From: JBIOHP01 sp044449065
GTDB lineage: Bacteria > Bacteroidota > Ignavibacteria > UBA10030 > SZUA-254
NCBI GenBank assembly: GCA_044449065.1
Contig: JBIOHP010000010.1
Span: 1-64,000, forward strand
Direction of reading: 5' to 3'
Length of the DNA: 64,000 nucleotides
Position 1 is the stretch's first letter; every line of letters begins with the position of its first letter. Positions 53,738 to 62,272 of this stretch are shown one piece after another. The notes below the pieces were generated by a model. That model saw only the letters and a list, made by a program, of their open reading frames with translations. It did no database searches and was not told where the DNA came from. The translations under genes were made by a program, and so were the position numbers.

Positions 53738-53875
53738 GTCCAAAAAGTTCGGATGAGTAGAGTCCGATCCCCTTGCCCGCTGGTCAGGCGGGCTGATCGG
53801 ACAAATTTTTCTCCTATCTCATCGAATTTTACCGTGTCCATTCAGGGAATGGACTCTACGTCTTCCTTTTTGGAC
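53738..53875. repeat. Nested inverted repeat, MITE-like
   Basis: The outer arms GTCCAAAAAG (53738-53747) and CTTTTTGGAC (53866-53875) pair perfectly. Next GTAGAGTCC (53757-53765) pairs with GGACTCTAC (53851-53859). Inside lie GCCCGC...GCGGGC and GTCCATTC-AGG-GAATGGAC (53836-53854). No coding capacity. It resembles in design, not sequence, the 50375-50533 element. Confidence 0.6.
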
Positions 53876-54027
53876 ACCCCCCCCTGCAACTCGCATGGAT
53901 ATTAACAGTAGAGCATTTGGCGGGGGTTTTGATTTATCAAACTCCTGTAAATTTATCGATCTTACTTTTCACAACACCCGACTACCAGCCAATGCAACCA
54001 TATTATGGAACAGTAGGTTTTGCTCGC

Positions 54028-54056
54028 TTGTTGAGACATTAAAATATCCATATATT
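54028..54056 (+). promoter_or_regulatory. Sigma-70-type promoter of the 54104 gene
   Basis: TTGTTG (54028-54033), a 17-base spacer and TATATT (54051-54056), followed by TAACAG, the same end as the tRNA promoters. Transcription would start about 40 bases before ATG 54104. Confidence 0.5.
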
Positions 54057-54103
54057 TAACAGATCTAAAATAACGAAGCATTTTTTTCTACGAAAGGTTT
54101 TAT

Positions 54104-54529
54104 ATGGTAGATTTTAAAGGAATGAAAGATAATTTGAAAGAGCAGCTTACAGGCGCCTCGGAATACCTTAGCGATTTGAAGGATGAGAGCAAGGAAAAGA
54201 TGGTCAATTATTTCAACAATTTGGGAGACCTAATCCCCGTGATCGCTGAAACAGGGTATCGGTTAAAAGGAATCGATATCGATGTGTCCATTCCGCCCGG
54301 TGTTAACATGCACTTTGAAAAATTTAAGAATATGTCTAAGGAAGCGATTGATGAAATTCTTGAAAAAAACAAAGATAAAGAAATGCTCAAAACAATCGTC
54401 AACTCGCTTGTTGCCGCCGATGAATTTCATAAGAAATTAAAAATGGGCGACCTTTTGTTCACCAGCATTTCCATCAATCTGGGATTACCTCCTAAAGTGA
54501 CGATTAAATTTGTGAAGAAAGGGGGATAG
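54104..54529 (+). CDS. Small cytosolic protein of unknown function
   Basis: This 141-residue protein has the RBS GAAAGG 9 bases before its ATG. Residues 1-40 are charged and helical (FKGMKDNLKEQLTGASEYL), the middle (LKGIDIDVSIPPGVNMHFEKF) and end (ISINLGLPPKVTIKFVKK) look like two related beta segments with a shared hydrophobic PP-V pattern. There is no signal peptide. I do not recognise a named family. Monocistronic, with its own promoter, between secA and the YD-repeat proteins. Confidence 0.8.
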   Translation: MVDFKGMKDNLKEQLTGASEYLSDLKDESKEKMVNYFNNLGDLIPVIAETGYRLKGIDIDVSIPPGVNMHFEKFKNMSKEAIDEILEKNKDKEMLKTIVNSLVAADEFHKKLKMGDLLFTSISINLGLPPKVTIKFVKKGG

Positions 54530-54597
54530 TTATCCAGGGGGTGGCATCGTGTGTCGATCTCGCAAAGATTACTAATTTACGATTTGGACAAATGTAC

Positions 54598-56097
54598 TTA
54601 TCTGATCAACAACATTTTCCTTGTTTGTGAAAAGTATTTTGTTGGGTCACTCACACTCACCGCATCTAATCGATAGAAATAAATCCCGGATGACAATCCG
54701 CTTGCATCAAACTGCACCGATTTTTCTCCCGGCTGTTCTGTTCTGTTAACCAATGTTCGTAGCTCCTGCCCAAGGACATTATATAAAGAGAGAAGGACAT
54801 ACGAATCATTGGGCAATTGATAATTAATTACGGTTGCCGGGTTGAACGGGTTGGGGTAGTTTTGGGACAAAGAGTACGTTGACGGCATACTCATACGTTC
54901 TTGTACAATTCCTGTTGTGATGGTAGAGCGTGAAATATTCACATTATAACCGAAACCGAAAACGTAGTAATTGCCGCCATTGTCTTGTTGTTGAGTAAAG
55001 TAACCATCTCCAGGTGTCCACATAGAACCAGACCATTCATCGTGCCAAACCGAAGTTAGATTTGCGTTTGTATCATAGATGTAAGAGGTGCGATATTCAT
55101 TCACCCATTTACCATACCAAAGTTCGGTTAAGTCTGAAAGTACATTATCTTGTGTATCATAAGTATAAGTGTCGCGGCCATAATTTACCCATTGATTGGT
55201 CGACCAAAGTGCGAACGATTCAGAGAGCATATTACCCTTTGCATCATAAGTGTATGTCCAACGATCTAAACTCCCCCAAAGTCCGTTATGCAACTCTTCA
55301 TAAAATTCGTAAATCATGTTACCGTCTGTATCATAAGCGTCAGTCCAGCGATATGAAGTCACCCATTGACCGTTGAACCACTCCCCGCCTAATACTGTAT
55401 CCCTCATCCCATTTGCATCATATGTGTAAACGTAACGACTATTAGGTATCCATTGATCATTATTCCCTTCTTCTAACAACATGGAAAGCATTTTCTCGTT
55501 TGCGTCATATGTGAAGCTGTAACGAGATGAATACACCAATTGACCATTATTCCATTGTTCCTCCAATCTGGAAAGAATACTCCCTTGTATATCATAAGAA
55601 TAGATAAAGCGATAAGAAATCACCCATTGTTCGTTCGACCAGCTTTCCTGTAATTGAGAAATCATTCGCTCGTGGGCATCATAACTATAGGTGTTCCGAG
55701 CAGTTTCCACACATGTACTCCCAATCACTTTCTGAATTAGCTCGGTAGACATCTTCGCCATCGCATTGAACGAAAATACATGACGGGAGGTGTCTTGAGT
55801 GCTGATAACAACCGCCGTATCAATAACAGAAATTTGCATTGTGGGAAACAGCATACCGTTAACCGGAATAGATTTATTTTTATGGCGATTTGGTATGGAG
55901 AAGGGATTCGAAGGATCCAGAACATTCTTGCTATCCATCTCTGGATCAAAATCGAGTTGCAATCGGTGACGCACTATAAATGTCCGTAGATCTCTTTCTT
56001 GAGCACTCTTCTTCTGTGTTTGTTGGCTTATGGCATTGGCAGGAAATAACAATGCAATCATTAATCCAAAAGCAAATATATTACTGACAATTTTCAT
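54598..56097 (-). CDS. T9SS cargo protein of tryptophan-rich YD-like repeats, paralogue 2
   Basis: This 499-residue protein has a signal peptide (to about Ser-24), then about nine tandem repeats of 29 residues of the form T-Y-T-Y-D-A-N-G-N-M-L-S-x-L-x-E-x-W-x-N-x-Q-W-V. These resemble YD/RHS repeats but each adds a conserved W-x-x-x-Q-W. The C-terminus is a type A sorting domain (QNYPNPFNPAT, KKMLLIR-like end). It lies 20 bases after the paralogue 56118-57938 and is co-transcribed with it. Probably a surface solenoid or shell; no toxin domain present. Confidence 0.85.
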   Translation of the reverse strand: MKIVSNIFAFGLMIALLFPANAISQQTQKKSAQERDLRTFIVRHRLQLDFDPEMDSKNVLDPSNPFSIPNRHKNKSIPVNGMLFPTMQISVIDTAVVISTQDTSRHVFSFNAMAKMSTELIQKVIGSTCVETARNTYSYDAHERMISQLQESWSNEQWVISYRFIYSYDIQGSILSRLEEQWNNGQLVYSSRYSFTYDANEKMLSMLLEEGNNDQWIPNSRYVYTYDANGMRDTVLGGEWFNGQWVTSYRWTDAYDTDGNMIYEFYEELHNGLWGSLDRWTYTYDAKGNMLSESFALWSTNQWVNYGRDTYTYDTQDNVLSDLTELWYGKWVNEYRTSYIYDTNANLTSVWHDEWSGSMWTPGDGYFTQQQDNGGNYYVFGFGYNVNISRSTITTGIVQERMSMPSTYSLSQNYPNPFNPATVINYQLPNDSYVLLSLYNVLGQELRTLVNRTEQPGEKSVQFDASGLSSGIYFYRLDAVSVSDPTKYFSQTRKMLLIR

Positions 56098-56117
56098 AGT
56101 TCATCCTTTTTATAATT

Positions 56118-57938
56118 TTACTTGATCAGCAACATCTTTCGTGTCTGGCTAAAATGCTTTGTCGGATCACTAACGCTCGTAGCATCTATTCGATAGAAAT
56201 AAATCCCAGAAGGCAACCCGCTCGCATCAACCTGCACTGATTTCTCGCCCGGCTGCTCTGTTCTATTCACCAATGTGCGTACCTCCTGCCCGAGGACGTT
56301 AAATAATGAGAGACGGACATACGACTCGTTTGGTAATTGATAATTTATTATCGTTGACGGGTTGAAGGGGTTGGGATAGTTTTGGGATAATGAGTAAGTA
56401 AACGGGACTGTCTTTAATTGCGCTGTAACCCCTGTTACGATGGTTCTACGGATGAAGTCGATCTTGTAAGCATAGTAGTAAAAATAATTCCCTGCACCAT
56501 CTTCAATATAAAAATCATCACAGCACGGTGCCCATCGGGTGCCAGTCCAAACCTGATGCAATAATGAAGTTATATTCCCGTTTATATCATAGACATTGAG
56601 AGCCCGATTGGAATTCATCCATTGATTATTCAACCAAAGGTCGTCCAATTCGGAAAGGAGATTCCCGTTCGCATTATATGTGTAAGTATCGCATTCATAA
56701 TTCGTCCATTGACCGTCCGACGCAAATTCATACAAAAAGGTAAGCTTCTTCCCATCTCCATTATAGCTATACGTCGAGCGGGTAGCATTCACCCACTCAC
56801 CATTCACCCATCGCTGCTCCAATTCAGAAATCATATTTCCGTTGCCGTCATTGATGTAAATAGATTGGAAAGAATTCACCCATCCACTATTCCACAATTC
56901 ATTCAATTTTGAAAGCATCTTCCTATTCGCGTCATACGTGTATGTAACGCGACGACGATATACCCATTGACCGGGCAACCATTGTTCGTATAGATTGGAT
57001 AGCAGATTTCCGTTTACATCATACGTGTAGATGTAATGATCATTATACTCCCATTGATCGTTCAACCAATCTTGTTCCATTCGGGAAAGCATATTCCCTC
57101 CGGCGTCATAAGTCCACGTAAGTCGAAGATCATTCTCCCAAACTCCATACCAATAGTATTCGTACAAATCGGAAAGCTGATTCCCCCTTGAATCATAGGT
57201 GTAGGTGTAACGATAATAATATCCCGAATCAGCCGGTCCCCGTTGTAACAACTCCGTAAGCAAATTCCCATTTACATCAAACGTATAGGTGAATTTAAAG
57301 TATGTTTCCCATTGATTGTTTCTCCACAACTCGAACAACCAGGTAAGCGGATTCCCGTTTGCATCATAAGGTGAAGTTGAGCGATCATAATTCTCCCATT
57401 GACCGTTATTCCAATATTGCACTGACCACCCAAGCGTATTTCCACGAGTGTCATACGACTGCGTAGCGCGGGAAAAATTCACCCATGCAGTGTCTTTCCG
57501 TTTCTGGGCTATATCAAGGATCATCTTCCCAATTCCGTTATACGTATACACATCCCTGGTCGTATCGTAATAATCAATAAAAATTGCAGTATCAACAACA
57601 GATATTTGTCCGGCACGAGAAAATATTTTATCTCCACGAAGAAATTTATTTTGATGCCTATTCGGTTTCTGTCTGTCATCGGAAAAAGATCGCCCGAGTA
57701 TCTTTAACAGTAGACTATCAATCGTTTGATCCTTAATGGCAGGAAACTCATGCCGGTGGGTGAGCGCTGATTGGAATTCACGAATATTTTCCGCGGTAAT
57801 CTTCTTGCCGCCCGCGGTAAAAGAGGATTGAGCATAACCGTGAGCATTGTTCTTCTGTATCTGTTGTGGTATCGTATTGGAAGGGAGTACCAATAATAGC
57901 ATCATTCCTATACCGATTAACTTTGCAATCGTCTTCAT
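56118..57938 (-). CDS. T9SS cargo protein of tryptophan-rich YD-like repeats, paralogue 1
   Basis: This 606-residue protein has the same design as its neighbour, with a signal peptide (to about Thr-22), about twelve W-rich YD-like repeats of 29 residues at about 125-480, and a type A sorting domain ending KKMLLIK. The extra residues 30-120 (ENIREFQSALTHRHEFPAIKD) are longer than in the shorter paralogue. The difference in repeat number suggests expansion or loss of repeat units. RBS AAAGGTG precedes the ATG. Confidence 0.85.
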   Translation of the reverse strand: MKTIAKLIGIGMMLLLVLPSNTIPQQIQKNNAHGYAQSSFTAGGKKITAENIREFQSALTHRHEFPAIKDQTIDSLLLKILGRSFSDDRQKPNRHQNKFLRGDKIFSRAGQISVVDTAIFIDYYDTTRDVYTYNGIGKMILDIAQKRKDTAWVNFSRATQSYDTRGNTLGWSVQYWNNGQWENYDRSTSPYDANGNPLTWLFELWRNNQWETYFKFTYTFDVNGNLLTELLQRGPADSGYYYRYTYTYDSRGNQLSDLYEYYWYGVWENDLRLTWTYDAGGNMLSRMEQDWLNDQWEYNDHYIYTYDVNGNLLSNLYEQWLPGQWVYRRRVTYTYDANRKMLSKLNELWNSGWVNSFQSIYINDGNGNMISELEQRWVNGEWVNATRSTYSYNGDGKKLTFLYEFASDGQWTNYECDTYTYNANGNLLSELDDLWLNNQWMNSNRALNVYDINGNITSLLHQVWTGTRWAPCCDDFYIEDGAGNYFYYYAYKIDFIRRTIVTGVTAQLKTVPFTYSLSQNYPNPFNPSTIINYQLPNESYVRLSLFNVLGQEVRTLVNRTEQPGEKSVQVDASGLPSGIYFYRIDATSVSDPTKHFSQTRKMLLIK

Positions 57939-58261
57939 TATGCACCTTTATAATTATTGTCTGAGCTTGGCGAATCTGCGCCAGTAACGAAAATCATAAG
58001 GTCCGGAAGTTGTTCACATCAATACATTTGCATCGCGCATCTAAACGTATCGACGGTGATATCTTCCCTTGTCGGTAGAAGTCAGGTCGGGGAAGGCATC
58101 AGGGTTGACAAAGGAAATTTAGCTAAATTTCTATGAACTGTCAATAGGAGGGATCGGAAATCATTCCGTTATTGATATTTCCCCCATTTTATTCTATTTT
58201 TAATCCAATTGCTAACGCATTGTTGTATCCAACAGTTGAATAAAAATATTAATCAATTCCC
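57939..58261. other. Intergenic region between divergent genes
   Basis: About 320 bases separating the YD-repeat operon and dacB; must hold both promoters. I see no confident -35/-10 pair and no repeat. Confidence 0.4.
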
Positions 58262-59719
58262 ATGAAATTCCGTTTATTTGTCATTATTTCGCTGCTCCTG
58301 ATGGTCCTTGCAGCAGGCTCCAACGCGCGGGAAAGAAAACTACGCAGGGTCGTATTCGAGAATGTTAAAGAATTGCAAAAAAAGATCGATGATATCCTTA
58401 ACGCGAAAGAGCTTGCCTCAAGTCTGACCGGCATAAAAATTATTTCCGTGGATGACGGCAAAATATTGTATGAAAAAAACTCCGCAAAATTACTGCACCC
58501 CGCCTCCAACACGAAGCTCATTACCACCGCAGCCGCGCTTGCGAAACTCCCCCGCTACAAATTCCAGACAAAATTATATTGCGACGGCAAAGCGAAGAAC
58601 GGTGTAATAAACGGAAATTTGTACCTGAAAGGCGGCAGCGACCCCCTTCTCGTTTCAAGCGATCTTGATTCGCTTGCGGACATAGCTCAGAAACATGGCA
58701 TCGTTTCCATCACCGGAAATCTTGTCGGCGATATTTCTTTTTTCGATACCGTTGCCTGGGGCAGGGGTTGGATGTGGGACGATGAACCATCCACCGATGA
58801 GCCGTTTATCACTCCCTTATCGCTCGATAGCAATTGCGTCAGCGTGAGCGTTGCGCCGTCCTCCGCCGATGGTATGAAAGCCATCATTCATCTTGAACCG
58901 GACATAGATATTTTCACAATTGCCAATTCCTGCCTCACTCAACATGATACAGTTAACAATCCTGTTAGAGTGACGCGTCGGAGAGGAACTGACAATATTC
59001 TCATACAGGGCGCAATCTTCCCGGGAGCGCCCGGGCAAACGTTTACCTTCAGCGCATGGCAACCGGAACTGGTTACCTTGCAGGTATTCCGGAAAAAACT
59101 GCAAGCGCGTGGAATCACTATAAAGGGAGAATGCGTGCTCGATACAGTTCACGGTAAAACGCTTCTCGGTGAAATTGATCACCCGATAGATTCGGCGCTT
59201 GTGAAGGTGAACAAGGAGAGTTATAATCTGGGAGCTGAAAATTTATTAAAAACACTCGCCTCGGAAATTTATCACGCTCCCGGTACATGGGAGAACGGGA
59301 TATTGGTCGTCAAAGATTATCTGTTTCAAATCGGCGTCGATACTTCCAATATGATTCTGATGGATGGATCAGGGGTATCGTTCTACAATCTTTTCACCCC
59401 GTCGGATATGGTTCGGCTGTTACGGGCGCAATACCGGAGCAAAACGAATTTCGGGAGGTTCTACGCAACCCTGCCGGTTGCGGGAATCGACGGCACGTTA
59501 CGAAACAGGATGAAAGGAACCCGCGCGGAGGGAAATGTCCACGCAAAAACCGGCACGCTCACTGGCGCAAGCGCGCTTTCCGGATATGTAACCACAGTCG
59601 ATAACAAACTTCTGGCGTTCAGCATCATGAGCAACCATTTCCCAGGAGAAGGCAAAGTGTTGCGGGACGCGCAAAATAAAATTTTGGAACTATTGGCGGA
59701 TTATAAGGCGGGAAAGTAA
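58262..59719 (+). CDS. dacB: D-alanyl-D-alanine carboxypeptidase/endopeptidase (PBP4, S13 family)
   Basis: This 485-residue periplasmic peptidoglycan hydrolase has a signal peptide to about Ala-23 and the SxxK active-site motif SNTK at 82-85 (Ser82 nucleophile, Lys85). The segment DGSGVSFYNLFTP is the family's second conserved box, and KTG is at 429-431. Length and domain layout (large insert at about 100-330) suit PBP4. With ddl in the same window it modifies the peptide cross-links that ddl helps build. No clear RBS is seen before ATG 58262. Confidence 0.92.
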   Translation: MKFRLFVIISLLLMVLAAGSNARERKLRRVVFENVKELQKKIDDILNAKELASSLTGIKIISVDDGKILYEKNSAKLLHPASNTKLITTAAALAKLPRYKFQTKLYCDGKAKNGVINGNLYLKGGSDPLLVSSDLDSLADIAQKHGIVSITGNLVGDISFFDTVAWGRGWMWDDEPSTDEPFITPLSLDSNCVSVSVAPSSADGMKAIIHLEPDIDIFTIANSCLTQHDTVNNPVRVTRRRGTDNILIQGAIFPGAPGQTFTFSAWQPELVTLQVFRKKLQARGITIKGECVLDTVHGKTLLGEIDHPIDSALVKVNKESYNLGAENLLKTLASEIYHAPGTWENGILVVKDYLFQIGVDTSNMILMDGSGVSFYNLFTPSDMVRLLRAQYRSKTNFGRFYATLPVAGIDGTLRNRMKGTRAEGNVHAKTGTLTGASALSGYVTTVDNKLLAFSIMSNHFPGEGKVLRDAQNKILELLADYKAGK

Positions 59720-59726
59720 ATTTCTT

Positions 59727-59806
59727 AACCCAACCCCGCGCTCTTTCCCCCGTCTGAGCGGCTTAGCGGGGCGGGCATTTTTAAGGGAAGAAGTTGGGGA
59801 TGGGTT
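59727..59806. repeat. Nested inverted repeat
   Basis: AACCCAACCCC (59727-59737) and GGGGATGGGTT (59796-59806) pair with one mismatch; inside, CTCTTTCCCC faces GGGAAGAAG and an inner GC-rich hairpin (GCGGCTTAGCGGGGCGGGC). It might help terminate dacB but has no T-run, so I call it a repeat. Confidence 0.5.
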
Positions 59807-59905
59807 ACGGAGGTGCAGGGCTCTTCAGATAAATTGGAACTGCATATTTGACAAGAAATTCAATTTAGTAGGTATAATATTTGTCCAATGGTTGGGGTTC
59901 ACCTT

Positions 59906-60014
59906 AAAACCCCCCAACCCCCTTTAACAAGGGGGCTTTCTAAGAACTGAACTATCATTTTATTTTGTAATATTCCCCCTTGTCAAAGGGGGATCGCCGG
60001 AGGCGAGGGGGTTT
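59906..60014. repeat. Inverted repeat of two C-rich hairpins
   Basis: AAACCCCCC...CCCCCTTTAACAAGGGGG at the left faces CCCCCTTGTCAAAGGGGG and GAGGGGGTTT at the right. Each side contains its own hairpin (CCCCCTT/AAGGGGG), and the two sides pair with each other. Sequences of this kind are common dispersed repeats in many bacteria. No ORF. Confidence 0.6.
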
Positions 60015-60051
60015 CTGTTCGAGCACCAAGTGACAATCTCCCTGAAACGCC

Positions 60052-60086
60052 AAAAAGTCCGCCTGCTGACCCAGGACGGACTTTTT
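60052..60086. terminator. Bidirectional rho-independent terminator
   Basis: AAAAAGTCCG and CGGACTTTTT form a perfect 10-base stem with A and T tails. It probably ends transcription of the DUF4097 gene (stop at 60164, minus strand) and read-through from dacB. Confidence 0.75.
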
Positions 60087-60163
60087 GCTCACCATACCCG
60101 CTAAACCGCGGGCATATTTTAACTACTACATCGCTATTTCAAATTTCTTTCCAAAACGAACAT

Positions 60164-61132
60164 CTAATATGCTGCGCTGATATAAATATTGCCGCCCGAT
60201 GTCCGCGCCCTGATCATGTTTCCGCCGCCGTTGATCGTCCCGTGCATATCGCCATCCTTGATCTTGCCGGAAAATTGCAGCGAACAATCAACGTCCCCGC
60301 CCGTTGCCGAAGCGTCAACATCCGCAGAGATGGAGTTCGGCATGCGTACCCGCACATTGCCGCCGGAAGTTTCCAGCGTTACTCCTTTGTTGGATGACGC
60401 GCTCACTTCAATATTTCCGCCCGAGGTTGACGCCCGTAACTTCGCATCGACATTCTTCAGGTCGATATTCCCGCCGGATGTTTCGGTAACCAGATCGCCG
60501 GCAATGTCGCTGCCATCGATGTTTCCTCCCGATGTGACAAAGTTAAGATCGCCCTCTGCATTTTTTATGAGGACGTCTCCACCAGACGTCTCAAGTTTCA
60601 CGCGCCCTTTAATATCCATCACATCGAGATCGCCTCCCGAGGTTGTCCCGTTGATTGTGCCTTCAACAGTTCTCAGAACGAGATTGCCGCCTGCCGTCTG
60701 CAAGTCCAGATTGAATTTTTTTGGCACCGATATTTCAAATTTTACATCCAGCGATCCGTCTTCCCAGAACCTGAAATGTCTTCTGTCTGCCCTGCCTTCA
60801 ATTCTTACCGTGTTGCCGTCCTGGGTAATATTCACATGATACTGATCGACCCGGTCTCTATCCCCTCTCATCAAAACATGGACAGAAACTTCATTCGAGT
60901 CCGTTCCAGTGATGCGCACTTCACCCTCATCGGCGTCAATCCGAAGATCTCCGTCGGGCTGTACGTTGAATTTCTTTTCGATATCCTGGTCGCTGATCCC
61001 CATATATATGCCGTGTTCAGAACTACGCGATTCTCCGCGGCGAATGGAGAGCGTTACCATCGTCGTCCCGAATATCAGCGCAAGGATGATGAGTATCGAT
61101 AATTTTGCTGTCAGACTCAATGAACGATTCAT
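60164..61132 (-). CDS. DUF4097-family exported beta-solenoid protein
   Basis: This 322-residue protein has an N-terminal membrane/signal segment at about 8-27. The bulk is a regular series of about 16-19-residue turns with TSGGNI or ETSGGDV at each corner (TTSGGDLDV, ETSGGNIDL, STSGGNIEV), the DUF4097 (adhesin-like) pattern. It probably forms a right-handed beta-solenoid in the periplasm or on a membrane. The family has no established function. It faces away from the M28 peptidase gene. Confidence 0.85.
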   Translation of the reverse strand: MNRSLSLTAKLSILIILALIFGTTMVTLSIRRGESRSSEHGIYMGISDQDIEKKFNVQPDGDLRIDADEGEVRITGTDSNEVSVHVLMRGDRDRVDQYHVNITQDGNTVRIEGRADRRHFRFWEDGSLDVKFEISVPKKFNLDLQTAGGNLVLRTVEGTINGTTSGGDLDVMDIKGRVKLETSGGDVLIKNAEGDLNFVTSGGNIDGSDIAGDLVTETSGGNIDLKNVDAKLRASTSGGNIEVSASSNKGVTLETSGGNVRVRMPNSISADVDASATGGDVDCSLQFSGKIKDGDMHGTINGGGNMIRARTSGGNIYISAAY

Positions 61133-61264
61133 AGGATCTTCCTATATCAAGAGAGGATAAAGTTAATACAATTCATTAGACGTAAATTTGGGAAAAAGGT
61201 TGCGTAACGACGTTGCATTTCAGTCAGGATTTGATTAAGTTTTTTGGCACTATTACGAAAAATA

Positions 61265-62230
61265 ATGAAGTTATTTTCTCTATTATTAATGATTACCGGA
61301 ATACTTAGCGGATGTTCTAAGGAACCCCCAAAAAATCAAGCGGATACACCGGCAGTTCAGCCGAAGGTTGAAGCTGTTGTGCCTGTTTTCAGCGGCAAAT
61401 CGGCGATGAGCTTCCTTACAGCACAGACTGATTTTGGACCGCGCAATCCGGGCTCGCCGGGCCATCAGCAATGCCTTACGTACCTTCAGTTTGAAATGCA
61501 GAAATATACCAGTGCAGTCAACACGCAGCCCTTCACGATGGCTGGATATAACGGTGAAATATTAAACCTGACGAATATTATTTCCTCGTTCAATCTTCAA
61601 GCGACTAAACGCGTATTGTTCATTGCGCATTGGGATACCCGCCCCCGCGCCGATAATGAAAAGGATCCGAAGAAAAGAAATACTCCCATTCTCGGCGCAA
61701 ATGACGCAGCAAGCGGCGTAGCAGTTTTTCTGGAGATGGCTCGCCAGTTTAAAACCAATCCGCCTCCCATCGGAGTCGATATCCTGTTTGTCGACGGCGA
61801 GGATTACGGGAAAGAGGGCGATACGGAAAAATATCTTCTGGGAGCGAAATACTTTGCCGACCATATGCCGCAGGGTTTTAATCCGATGTTCGGGATATTG
61901 CTGGATATGATCGGCGATAAAGAATTGGAGTTGAAAAAAGAGCAATACTCTCTGAAATACGCGCCGGATATTGTCGACCTCGTTTGGTCAACTGCAAATG
62001 CTCTCAACCTGCCACAATTTTCCGATGAACCCCAGCAATGGGTAATGGATGATCATCTTCCATTCAACGAAAAGGGAATCAAAACGATCGATCTTATCGA
62101 TTTTGCATACCCGGATACGAGCAACCGCTACTGGCATACGCTGGAGGATACGCCTGATAAGTGCAGTGTTGAGAGCCTGGAAGCGGTTGGAACAGTGCTG
62201 ATGCATGTCATTTATAAACAGACTCCATGA
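61265..62230 (+). CDS. M28-family peptidase / glutaminyl-peptide cyclotransferase-like lipoprotein
   Basis: This 321-residue lipoprotein starts MKLFSLLLMITGILSGC (lipobox LSGC, Cys17). I choose ATG 61265; the open frame begins at a TTG 21 bases earlier that would weaken the signal. The M28 zinc site is visible: His-Asp in AHWDTRPRADN, Asp in GANDAASG and Glu in VDGEDYG. Close relatives include both aminopeptidases and glutaminyl cyclases; the sequence VDGEDYGKEGD with the bulky insert fits the cyclase-like branch. Periplasmic. It is upstream of prmA by 42 bases. Confidence 0.87.
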   Translation: MKLFSLLLMITGILSGCSKEPPKNQADTPAVQPKVEAVVPVFSGKSAMSFLTAQTDFGPRNPGSPGHQQCLTYLQFEMQKYTSAVNTQPFTMAGYNGEILNLTNIISSFNLQATKRVLFIAHWDTRPRADNEKDPKKRNTPILGANDAASGVAVFLEMARQFKTNPPPIGVDILFVDGEDYGKEGDTEKYLLGAKYFADHMPQGFNPMFGILLDMIGDKELELKKEQYSLKYAPDIVDLVWSTANALNLPQFSDEPQQWVMDDHLPFNEKGIKTIDLIDFAYPDTSNRYWHTLEDTPDKCSVESLEAVGTVLMHVIYKQTP

Positions 62231-62272
62231 ACGGATGATTCAGATTTCCACCGTTGATCCCGTTTCGAATTC

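Larger units (their letters stand above)
53642..54103. other. Intergenic region between divergent secA and the 54104 gene
   Basis: No ORF. It contains the secA promoter, the nested inverted repeat 53738-53875, a GCGGGGG-TTTTGATTTATCAAA palindrome (about 53919-53941) and the 54104 promoter. Confidence 0.6.
59720..60163. other. Intergenic region of palindromes and a terminator
   Basis: No gene. It holds the inverted repeats 59727-59806 and 59906-60014 and the terminator 60052-60086. Convergent ends of dacB and the DUF4097 gene flank it. Confidence 0.6.

Noticed and set aside
54598..57938. RHS/YD polymorphic toxin system
   Set aside because: No toxin domain, no RHS core signature and no immunity gene; the proteins end in T9SS sorting domains.
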